From: Candidatus Omnitrophota bacterium
GTDB lineage: Bacteria; Omnitrophota; Koll11; Gorgyraeales; Gorgyraeaceae
Direction: 5' to 3'
Assembly (NCBI GenBank): GCA_018818505.1
Contig: JAHIRR010000227.1
Location: 1-6,607 of the forward strand
DNA length: 6,607 nucleotides
Positions 1 through 4,681 of the stretch are shown here, piece after piece. Position 1 is the first letter of the stretch; every line of letters begins with the position of its first letter. Both the position numbers and the translations under genes were made by a program. Under the pieces are notes generated by a model, which searched no databases, was not told the DNA's origin, and saw nothing but the letters and a program-made list of their open reading frames with translations.

Positions 1-14
1 ACTAATGCAGACAT
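1..14 (-). CDS. 5' end of a minus-strand gene, possibly clpP (partial)
   Basis: Only the first four full codons are inside the window: ATG TCT GCA TTA GT, giving M-S-A-L and then probably V. The start is credible because GGGAGGT lies on the minus strand at 20-26, five bases upstream of the ATG, which is a near-perfect Shine-Dalgarno. The gene directly upstream is trigger factor, and in many bacteria tig is followed by clpP then clpX. ClpP proteins often begin with a short M-x-x-L-V-P stretch, so ClpP, the ATP-dependent protease subunit, is a reasonable guess. It rests on five residues and gene order, not on a domain, and sequence to the left would settle it at once. Confidence 0.45.
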
Positions 15-19
15 GACTT

Positions 20-26
20 ACCTCCC
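20..26 (-). promoter_or_regulatory. Shine-Dalgarno for the partial gene at the left edge
   Basis: On the minus strand the bases read GGGAGGT, five bases before the ATG at 14-12. It is one of only two strong ribosome binding sites in the window; the other precedes the four-helix-bundle gene. It shows that the organism does use anti-SD pairing, although most genes here lack a visible site. Confidence 0.7.
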
Positions 27-30
27 TTTC

Positions 31-123
31 TTCCGCGTATTTCCGCGCTACCTCCGCAACCCCGGAGGTTGCCAACACGGCAGCCTCCGGGGTTGCGGAG
101 GTCTATTCCGCGTAGATTCCGCG
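31..123. repeat. Palindromic repeat between tig and the next gene, TTCCGCG type
   Basis: The core is a near-perfect hairpin: 50-73 pairs with 79-102, a 24-base arm with one mismatch (a G-U pair in RNA from one strand) and the five-base loop AACAC. Outside the stem, TTCCGCG occurs twice on each side (31-37, 41-47, 106-112, 117-123), in direct orientation and spaced 10-11 bases. It begins two bases beyond the tig stop codon and fills nearly the whole gap. No T-run follows the stem on the minus strand, so it is not a canonical intrinsic terminator. In a tig-to-downstream transcript it would form a very stable stem about 35 bases ahead of the next start codon, where it could protect or process the message. 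Confidence 0.8.
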
Positions 124-124
124 A

Positions 125-1177
125 TTAACTAATCTTCGCTTCCTTAAGCAAGTACTGCATCACCTTCGCGTTACGCATATTCACTGCCATTTCATCCAGC
201 ATGTGATTTTTTTCTAAATGACCTCTTACTTCTTCTTTTGTCTTTTTGTACTGAACTGCCATTTCCTCGATCCGCTTATCTATATCCTCTTGTTTTAAAT
301 GTATCTTCTCTGCCTGCGCGATCTTATCCAATATAAAAAATGCCTTTACCTGTCGCACTGCCTGCTTCCCTGCATTCTCCTCTAATTCCTTCTTATCCTT
401 GTCAGAGAGAGTAAATTTTTTATCAGGATTTTGTTTATTTTGAATAGCCTGCATGTACGCGATCCTGGAATTCGTATCCTTTACGAGTCTTTCTTTCTCG
501 CCATTCATCAGCGACTCAGGCACCTCGAAATTCACAGCCTCAACGAGCTGGTTTATTACCTGCACCTCCAGATCAGCCGCGCTATCCTGTTCCAGCCTCT
601 GTTTCAGAGACTCTCGTATGGCATCCTTTAATTTTTCCAGATTCTCGCACCCCAGATCCTTTGCAAATTCATCATCCAGCTTCGGAACCACCTTTTCTTT
701 TTGGTCGTTGTCCTTCTTAGGCACTTGCTGGGCATTCGCCTCTCTCAGGGATTCCAAATTTTTATGCACATCTTCTTCCTTCACCTCTGTACTTTTCTTT
801 TTCAATCTCAAACCCTTATAACTTCTCAAAGAAAAATCAGGCCTTGTCTCAATGCTTGCTGTATAAGAAAGTCCTTCTTCTAAATCCATCTTTACGTCAC
901 TCACCTCAGGATAACCTATGGGATCCAGCTTGTGCTGTTCCAAAATCTTTCTATAGGTCTCTGGAATAAGGTTCTTTATGACTTCTTCCTTTGCGGTCTT
1001 AGCATAATGCTGTTCCAATAAATCCCGCGGCGCTTTTCCTACCCTGTAACCAGGAACACTGGCAACCTTGCCTATACCCTTATAGACCTTCTCGAGCTCG
1101 TCCTTCACCTTCTCAGCTGGGAGTTTTACCTCGACTATTCTTTTGCAATTCTTGAGTTTTTTTATGTTAGACTTCAT
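125..1177 (-). CDS. tig: Trigger factor lacking the PPIase domain
   Basis: Ribosome-associated chaperone that meets nascent chains at the exit tunnel. Residues 1-120 form the N-terminal ribosome-binding domain, with the family signature as GYRVGKAP at 43-50 (E. coli has GFRKGKVP). Residues 165-345 match the C-terminal chaperone domain, opening with VPKLDDEFAKDLG, the sequence that normally follows the FKBP-type prolyl isomerase domain. Here only a lysine-rich linker of about 15 residues (about 150-165) stands where about 90 residues of FKBP fold are expected, so the protein is 350 residues instead of about 430. The reading frame is intact, so this looks like a real domain loss and not a frameshift. 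Ribosome docking and the chaperone cradle are kept while isomerase activity is predicted to be absent. No good SD precedes the ATG, and the CACAGAG repeat ends nine bases upstream. It lies downstream of lptB with a 301-base gap. Confidence 0.95.
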   Translation of the reverse strand: MKSNIKKLKNCKRIVEVKLPAEKVKDELEKVYKGIGKVASVPGYRVGKAPRDLLEQHYAKTAKEEVIKNLIPETYRKILEQHKLDPIGYPEVSDVKMDLEEGLSYTASIETRPDFSLRSYKGLRLKKKSTEVKEEDVHKNLESLREANAQQVPKKDNDQKEKVVPKLDDEFAKDLGCENLEKLKDAIRESLKQRLEQDSAADLEVQVINQLVEAVNFEVPESLMNGEKERLVKDTNSRIAYMQAIQNKQNPDKKFTLSDKDKKELEENAGKQAVRQVKAFFILDKIAQAEKIHLKQEDIDKRIEEMAVQYKKTKEEVRGHLEKNHMLDEMAVNMRNAKVMQYLLKEAKIS

Positions 1178-1185
1178 GTCTTTTT

Positions 1186-1469
1186 AACCACAGAGTTCAC
1201 AGAGAAAAATTAAAGTTTTTCCTCTGTGCACTCTAATTTTTAAACCCGAATTCCCGAGTCTTTTAGTTTAATAAAAACTTCTTTTTTTAAAGCAAAATAC
1301 GAGATCACAGAGATTTTTTTAAATTAGCCTCACTTCGTTCGGCACAACGCGAATTATCGCGAATCAAACGCATATATTCGCGAATATTCGCGTTGGATTT
1401 GCGTATATTCGCGTTTTATTGAAATTCCATACAATAAATTATATCTTTTTCTCTGTGTTCTCTGTGGTT
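1186..1469. repeat. Composite palindromic repeat region between lptB and tig (CACAGAG type)
   Basis: This 301-base gap has no gene. Its ends are 24-base inverted repeats, 1186-1209 and 1446-1469, matching at 22 of 24 positions (AACCACAGAG...CACAGAGAAAAA against the complement of TTTTTCTCTGTG...CTCTGTGGTT). Internal degenerate copies of the same motif occur at about 1221-1234 (CCTCTGTGCACTCT) and about 1304-1313 (GATCACAGAG). Nested within is a second, unrelated palindrome family at 1346-1415. The unit starts nine bases upstream of the tig start and ends nine bases past the lptB stop, so any tig promoter would lie inside it. I see no convincing promoter or terminator. Confidence 0.8.
1346..1415. 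repeat. Nested ATTCGCG palindrome cluster
   Basis: Short palindromic words are packed into 70 bases. The outer arms AACGCGAAT (1346-1354) and ATTCGCGTT (1407-1415) are exact reverse complements. At the centre ATTCGCGAAT (1376-1385) is a perfect palindrome and is followed by another ATTCGCG (1386-1392). TTATCGCGAA and TTTGCGTATATTCGCG are degenerate copies. The word differs from the surrounding CACAGAG repeat, so this appears to be one repeat lodged inside another. Confidence 0.75.
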
Positions 1470-1478
1470 TCTTTTTTC

Positions 1479-2213
1479 CTACATGCGAAATTTTTCACCC
1501 AAATATATCTCCCGCGCCTTAGGGTCGCCGATTAACTTTTCTGCATTCCCTGATATGAGGATGCGTCCATCTGCCATTATATACGAACGGTCTGTTATTT
1601 CAAGTGTTTCTCGAACATTATGATCTGTGAGAAGTATCCCAAGCCCTTTTGCCTTTAGCTCTGAAATAATCTCCTGCGCGTCAGCCACTGCGATCGGATC
1701 TATGCCGCTGAATGGCTCGTCCAGCAGTATAAACAATGGATTTGTCACCAAGGCCCTTGTTATCTCCAGCCTCCGCCTCTCACCGCCTGAGAGCATGTAT
1801 GCCTTTTTCTTTGCAAGAGGGCCTATATGCAATTCCTCAAGAAGGTCCTTGAGTCTTTTTTTCCGAACTGTCCTTGGAAGATCCAGTGTCTCCAGTATCG
1901 CCATGATATTCTCTTCAACGCTGAGTTTTCTAAATATGGATGGTTCCTGTGAAAGATAACCAATGCCACTTCTGGCTCGCTTAAACATCGCCAGCTTCGT
2001 GATATTTTTCCCATCAAATATTATCGCGCCATCATCCGGCTTTAGCATGCCCACCACCATGTAAAATGTAGTGGTCTTTCCCGCGCCATTAGGGCCCAAT
2101 AGCCCCACGACTTCACCTCTTTTTATCTTTATATTCACGCCATTCACTACACGCTTACCGTCGTAGGACTTGGTGAGGTTTTTTATTTCCAATAAATGTT
2201 CGCTGTTATTCAT
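1479..2213 (-). CDS. lptB: LptB, LPS export ABC transporter ATP-binding protein
   Basis: Cytoplasmic ATPase of the LptB2FG complex, which extracts lipopolysaccharide from the inner membrane and pushes it along the LptC-LptA bridge to the outer membrane. At 244 residues it is the usual length. All ABC motifs are present: Walker A GPNGAGKTT at 40-48, Q-loop glutamine at 89 in YLSQEPSIF, signature LSGGERRR at 141-148, Walker B FILLDEP at 161-167 with the catalytic glutamate at 166, and H-loop histidine at 198 in LLTDHNVRET. YLSQEPSIFRKLSVEEN and LLTDHNVRETL are typical of LptB within the ABC superfamily. The ATG at 2213 gives the expected N-terminus but has no visible SD, and the preceding repeat ends seven bases upstream. 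The OstA-domain gene just upstream supports the assignment. Confidence 0.95.
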   Translation of the reverse strand: MNNSEHLLEIKNLTKSYDGKRVVNGVNIKIKRGEVVGLLGPNGAGKTTTFYMVVGMLKPDDGAIIFDGKNITKLAMFKRARSGIGYLSQEPSIFRKLSVEENIMAILETLDLPRTVRKKRLKDLLEELHIGPLAKKKAYMLSGGERRRLEITRALVTNPLFILLDEPFSGIDPIAVADAQEIISELKAKGLGILLTDHNVRETLEITDRSYIMADGRILISGNAEKLIGDPKAREIYLGEKFRM

Positions 2214-2220
2214 TTTGTTT

Positions 2221-2410
2221 CACGAAATAACCAAGATACAAGAAACAATAACCAAATAATGACCAATATCCAAATTCCAATAATCAAACCCGTGTCAGCT
2301 AGGATGTTTGGTTATTGATTATTGGTAATTGCCCGCTGCTTTGCAGCGAGGTCTCGCCGAAGGCGGAGAATTTATTTGATTATTGTATCTTGGTTATTGG
2401 TTATTTCGTG
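2221..2410. repeat. Palindromic repeat filling the lptA-lptB gap (CACGAAATAACCAA type)
   Basis: The gap between the OstA gene and lptB is one inverted-repeat unit. CACGAAATAACCAA at 2221-2234 is exactly complementary to the last 14 bases, 2397-2410. Pairing continues inward through AATAACCAA/TTGGTTATT-like words, with six extra bases on the right arm. The interior holds two small GC hairpins, around GCTGCTTTGCAGC (2336-2348) and around CTCGCCGAAGGCGGAG (about 2353-2368). The right end directly abuts the stop codon of the upstream gene at 2411. No promoter, SD or U-tract terminator stands out, so lptB may be co-transcribed through the repeat. Confidence 0.8.
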
Positions 2411-3016
2411 TTATCTCCATTTATTTTCATTGTTCTGAATGACTAATTTTGACCGCTTGGGTAATATCACGCGGCCCTGATCGACTAAGTATATTGCCTT
2501 CTCGCTATAAGTAATGTTCTCGTCACTTACGATCCGCACATTACCTCTTGCCACCACGCATCTCACACGCCGCGTATCATCATTGAAATATACATCAATG
2601 CGGTCCGCAAAAATATCACCCTTGCTATCCTTTACCTTTACATTGTTTAAAAACGCGGCGCGATTTTTATTATAATTGATCTCCAGGGGGCCGTCACAGG
2701 TTATTGTAGTGCCATCTGTGCTCTTGGCCACGACATCATCCTGCAGGCTCACTAGATTATTTTCTCTGTCAAATTTTCCTTCTTTTGCCTTTAACTTAAG
2801 AGATGACTCTTTCCCATAGCTTAAGGCTGAAACCTCATCTATCTTGATCTCATCGTCCTCGACTTCAGCTGATTTGCCGCTCAGCTTCCACTGCTTCTCT
2901 CCGCCATCCTCATACTGCACAAGCGAAAATCCATCTACCTCCTGGTCAGACTCCGCCGCATACGATGCATAGCATAAATTCAAGATTAACAGACTTGTAA
3001 AAATAAATTTAAGCAT
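2411..3016 (-). CDS. lptA: LptA/LptC-like periplasmic LPS transport protein (OstA domain)
   Basis: Predicted periplasmic component of the LPS bridge. Residues 1-21 form a signal peptide (hydrophobic core FIFTSLLILNLCYA, cleavage near ASYA-AES). The cysteine at 15 is preceded by L-N-L, which is a poor lipobox, so lipidation is unlikely. Residues 25-105 resemble LptC ('W-x-L-x-G-x-x-A' and 'LKAKEGKFDRENNLVSLQDDVV'). Residues 105-195 resemble the OstA/LptA beta-jellyroll, with 'I-x-A-D-R-I-D-V-Y-F' near 135-144 and 'ARGNVRIVSDENITYSEKAIYL' near 156-177. At 201 residues it is similar to either family, so it may be LptA, LptC or a composite of both. Its position before lptB fits all three. The start is three bases from the GGTTACG repeat, and only a weak GGA precedes it. 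Confidence 0.75.
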   Translation of the reverse strand: MLKFIFTSLLILNLCYASYAAESDQEVDGFSLVQYEDGGEKQWKLSGKSAEVEDDEIKIDEVSALSYGKESSLKLKAKEGKFDRENNLVSLQDDVVAKSTDGTTITCDGPLEINYNKNRAAFLNNVKVKDSKGDIFADRIDVYFNDDTRRVRCVVARGNVRIVSDENITYSEKAIYLVDQGRVILPKRSKLVIQNNENKWR

Positions 3017-3019
3017 ATT

Positions 3020-3133
3020 TTATCCGGCTACGGCTACGGTTACGATGCTCGTATCGGTAACGGTTACGATGTCGGTTACGGCCGTTACCGTAACCGCCGA
3101 CGTAACCGTTACGGGCATCGACACCGTAACCGT
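3020..3133 (-). repeat. Gene-less copy of the GGTTACG inverted-repeat element
   Basis: This fills most of the gap between the acyltransferase stop and the OstA gene start. Its left half (3020-3068) matches the complement of the right end of the four-helix-bundle element (4621-4669) at 43 of 49 bases. Its right half (3088-3133) matches the complement of that element's left end (4148-4193) at 44 of 46 bases. The two ends are separated by only 19 bases centred on the palindrome ACGGCCGT (3078-3085), so this is the element without the gene, in opposite orientation. Bases 3134-3140 continue in GTTACC-like sequence that the other copy does not share. No T-run follows on the minus strand, so it is not a standard terminator. 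An open minus-strand frame through it (Val-Thr repeats) is a by-product of the six-base unit. Confidence 0.85.
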
Positions 3134-3143
3134 TACCGATCTT

Positions 3144-4028
3144 TTAAGGTTTAGTCTTCCATCTCTCATGGAACCACACCCATTGTGAAGGAAATTTTCT
3201 AACATGATCCTCGATAACCTTTGTGTAACGCTGTGTATTTTCTAAAATATCTTTTTGTTTATCGCCGCTTTTTTGTAATTCTATAGGCCGGCCAACTAGA
3301 ATCTCATGGCCAAATCCTTTTCTCGCCATGAAACACGGTATTATTGGAACGCCTGTTAAGAAATTCAGGACTGCTGGGCCATTTGGTGTATATGCCTTGC
3401 GGCCAAAAAAATCCACGAACACGCCTGAAACGCTGTCCATGTCCTGGTCCGGCATTATCCCTACAAATTCATTCTTTCTTAAAATAGCGATTACTTCTTT
3501 TGCCGAGGCATCTCTATACAAAACATTCACGCCATGACGCTTTCTGACCTTATTCAAAAATCTCTCGAAATATTCATTTCTCACGCGGCGCGCAATAACA
3601 TTGACCTTGTAACCCTTTAGCGCGAAATAATGCGCCATGAGCTCCCAGTTTCCGAAATGCGCTGATAATACTATGCCGCCTTTGCCCTGCTTTAAAAGCC
3701 TCTCGATCGACTCAAAACCTTTGCACTCTATATATCCATCTATATTGACCTTATTAAATTTTGAAAGCGATATTACCTCTACAAAATTTTTCCCTAGATT
3801 TTCAAAGACCTGGCGCGCTATAAGAGGCTTATCTATCCTGGAATCATCGAGGGAGAACTCAAGATTATCTAACGCAATACGCCTTTGTTTTTTAAGAAAA
3901 AGAAAAGCTATTCTTCCTATACACTGCCCAAGTTTTAGCCCTAATCTTAGAGGTAGGAGATATATAAAAAAACTAACTACTCTAAAGAGCGCATATGCAA
4001 CAATTCGTCTTGGCTTCCTCTTTGCCAT
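3144..4028 (-). CDS. lpxL: Lipid A late acyltransferase, LpxL/HtrB family
   Basis: Membrane-associated acyltransferase that adds a secondary acyl chain to the lipid A precursor at the cytoplasmic face of the inner membrane. At 294 residues it is close to the usual 300-320. A hydrophobic N-terminal segment at about 10-28 (VAYALFRVVSFFIYLLPL) anchors it. The catalytic HX4E motif is SAHFGNWE, with histidine 124 and glutamate 129. Other family blocks are PDQD at 193-196, VDFFGR at 205-210, the GVPIIPCF strand at 226-233, and QWVWFHERW at 282-290 near the C-terminus. Sequence alone does not tell LpxL from LpxM or a homologue acting on another lipid, so the symbol denotes the family. It starts a group with the OstA gene and lptB and is bracketed by two copies of the GGTTACG repeat in opposite orientation. 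A promoter lies immediately upstream. Confidence 0.88.
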   Translation of the reverse strand: MAKRKPRRIVAYALFRVVSFFIYLLPLRLGLKLGQCIGRIAFLFLKKQRRIALDNLEFSLDDSRIDKPLIARQVFENLGKNFVEVISLSKFNKVNIDGYIECKGFESIERLLKQGKGGIVLSAHFGNWELMAHYFALKGYKVNVIARRVRNEYFERFLNKVRKRHGVNVLYRDASAKEVIAILRKNEFVGIMPDQDMDSVSGVFVDFFGRKAYTPNGPAVLNFLTGVPIIPCFMARKGFGHEILVGRPIELQKSGDKQKDILENTQRYTKVIEDHVRKFPSQWVWFHERWKTKP

Positions 4029-4039
4029 AGCCGAAATAT

Positions 4040-4067
4040 ATTATCATATATAGCTGATATAAGTCAA
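4040..4067 (-). promoter_or_regulatory. Sigma-70-type promoter for the lpxL-lptA-lptB group
   Basis: On the minus strand TTGACT (4067-4062) and GATAAT (4045-4040) are separated by 16 bases, each matching the consensus at five of six positions. The -10 box ends only 11 bases before the ATG at 4028, so the predicted transcript would carry about four or five untranslated bases. That agrees with the absence of an SD in front of this gene. The region is AT-rich, so a chance match is possible, but the spacing and the position just before a start are right. Confidence 0.5.
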
Positions 4068-4147
4068 TATAATTTAAGGCGGAGGTATACTAAGAGGAAG
4101 ATTTTTGAAAGAAAATGACCTTCTTGATGTGTCTATATATATGTGGG

Positions 4148-4193
4148 ACGGTTACGGTGACGATGCCCGTAACGGTTACGTCAGCGGTTACGG
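4148..4193 (+). repeat. Left inverted end of the four-helix-bundle element
   Basis: Forty-six bases built from GGTTACG-like units that match the complement of 3088-3133 with only two differences. The inner 18 bases (4174-4191) are the exact complement of 4610-4627 across the gene. In a transcript of the four-helix-bundle gene this arm would lie in the 5' leader, directly ahead of the SD, and could pair with the 3' end of the coding sequence. Confidence 0.85.
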
Positions 4194-4205
4194 TTACGTG
4201 TAAAT

Positions 4206-4213
4206 AAGGGGGG
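4206..4213 (+). promoter_or_regulatory. Strong ribosome binding site of the four-helix-bundle gene
   Basis: AAGGGGGG ends five bases before the ATG at 4219. It lies between the left repeat arm and the start codon and fixes that start. Most of the surrounding chromosomal genes have no comparable site. Confidence 0.75.
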
Positions 4214-4218
4214 TACTC

Positions 4219-4620
4219 ATGGAAAAGAGAGCTAGATTAAAAAGCTTTCGGGATTTAGAGGTGTATCAGAACTCATATAAGGCTATGTTGGTAGTTTATA
4301 AAGATATACTACCTAAGTTACCCAGGGAAGAGTATTTTGATCTTAAAGATCAATTAAGAAGATCTACTAAGGCAGTTCCTAGGTTAATTGCTGAAGGCTA
4401 TGCAAAGAGACATCAGAATAAAGGATTCCAGAAATATATAGATGATGCTATGACAGAATCCAATGAAACCATTGTCTCATTAAGTCAAGTTAGAGATCTA
4501 TGCTCTCTTCATGTAAATACTAGATTATGCGAAGACTTAATAGATAAATATGATAAAACAAGTAGGCAACTCTATAAACTAGCCTTGGCTTGGAGCAACT
4601 TTAACGGACGTAACCGCTGA
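4219..4620 (+). CDS. S23/IVS-type four-helix-bundle protein (Avd-like)
   Basis: A small, basic, all-helical protein of the family first known from open reading frames in 23S rRNA intervening sequences and related in fold to Avd, the accessory protein of diversity-generating retroelements. At 133 residues it is normal for the family. The N-terminal 'SFRDLEVYQNSYKAMLVVY' (9-27) and the central 'QLRRSTKAVPRLIAEGYAKR' (45-64) are the hallmark blocks, equivalent to the common LRR-(A/S)-x-x-(I/V)-P-x-x-I-A-E-G-Y. Helices are expected at about 12-33, 37-61, 66-97 and 101-126. The biochemical function is unknown; nucleic-acid binding is suggested by Avd and by basic charge. The last residues (N-G-R-N-R) and the stop codon fall inside the right repeat arm, so gene and repeat are physically merged. 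No reverse transcriptase or template repeat is nearby, so a DGR role is not supported. It is the only plus-strand gene and is more AT-rich than its flanking repeats. Confidence 0.85.
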   Translation: MEKRARLKSFRDLEVYQNSYKAMLVVYKDILPKLPREEYFDLKDQLRRSTKAVPRLIAEGYAKRHQNKGFQKYIDDAMTESNETIVSLSQVRDLCSLHVNTRLCEDLIDKYDKTSRQLYKLALAWSNFNGRNR

Positions 4621-4669
4621 CGTAACCCTAACCGATACGGGCATCGTAACCGTTACCGTAACCGGATAA
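4610..4669 (+). repeat. Right inverted end of the four-helix-bundle element
   Basis: GTAACC-like units begin within the last codons of the four-helix-bundle gene and run to CCGGATAA. Bases 4621-4669 match the complement of 3020-3068 at 43 of 49 positions, and 4610-4627 is the exact complement of 4174-4191 in the left end. No T-run follows on the plus strand. The arm ends 12 bases before the pilP stop codon on the other strand, so it also forms the 3' flank of the pil gene group. Confidence 0.85.
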
Positions 4670-4681
4670 CGGAAGAGGCAA

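Larger units (their letters stand above)
4148..4669 (+). mobile_element. Putative small element: four-helix-bundle gene inside GGTTACG inverted repeats
   Basis: A single plus-strand gene is enclosed by complex inverted ends. The left end (4148-4193) and right end (about 4610-4669) share an exact 18-base complementary block (4174-4191 with 4610-4627) and a second exact 11-base block, CGATGCCCGTA at 4161-4171 with 4636-4646. The limits are set by where similarity to the gene-less copy at 3020-3133 stops on both sides. It lies in the divergent gap upstream of the acyltransferase, just past the pilP stop. No transposase is encoded and I could not find a convincing target-site duplication, so movement would need a partner enzyme or another mechanism. 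The layout recalls the intervening sequences of some bacterial 23S rRNAs, where a gene of the same protein family sits in the loop of a stem; that parallel is inference. Confidence 0.6.

Noticed and set aside
31..123. Rho-independent terminator of tig
   Set aside because: The stem is strong, but no run of T follows it on the minus strand; the next bases are AGCGCGGAAATACGCGG.
453..821. Long plus-strand open frame opposite tig (122 codons)
   Set aside because: Serine- and phenylalanine-rich antisense reading of the trigger factor gene, which has clear family motifs; a shadow.
3020..3140. CRISPR array
   Set aside because: The units are short, contiguous and arranged as inverted halves, with no regularly sized unique spacers and no cas genes.
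3020..3205. Minus-strand open frame with many Val-Thr repeats (61 codons)
   Set aside because: It is a reading of the six-base GGTTACG/GTTACG units and of the 3' end of the acyltransferase gene in another frame. The repeat unit keeps the frame open automatically, so it is not evidence of a protein.
3637..4053. Plus-strand open frame of 138 codons opposite the acyltransferase
   Set aside because: Antisense shadow of a gene with an intact HX4E motif; no domain is recognisable in it.
4115..4207. A 30-codon plus-strand frame (MTFLMCLYICG followed by Val-Thr repeats) whose stop overlaps the SD of the four-helix-bundle gene
   Set aside because: It could be a leader peptide, but most of its length is the left repeat arm read in its always-open frame, and only a weak purine stretch precedes its ATG. 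Kept as a curiosity only.
4219..4620. Diversity-generating retroelement accessory gene (avd)
   Set aside because: The fold family is shared, but no reverse transcriptase, template repeat or variable target gene is present in the window, so a DGR is not supported.
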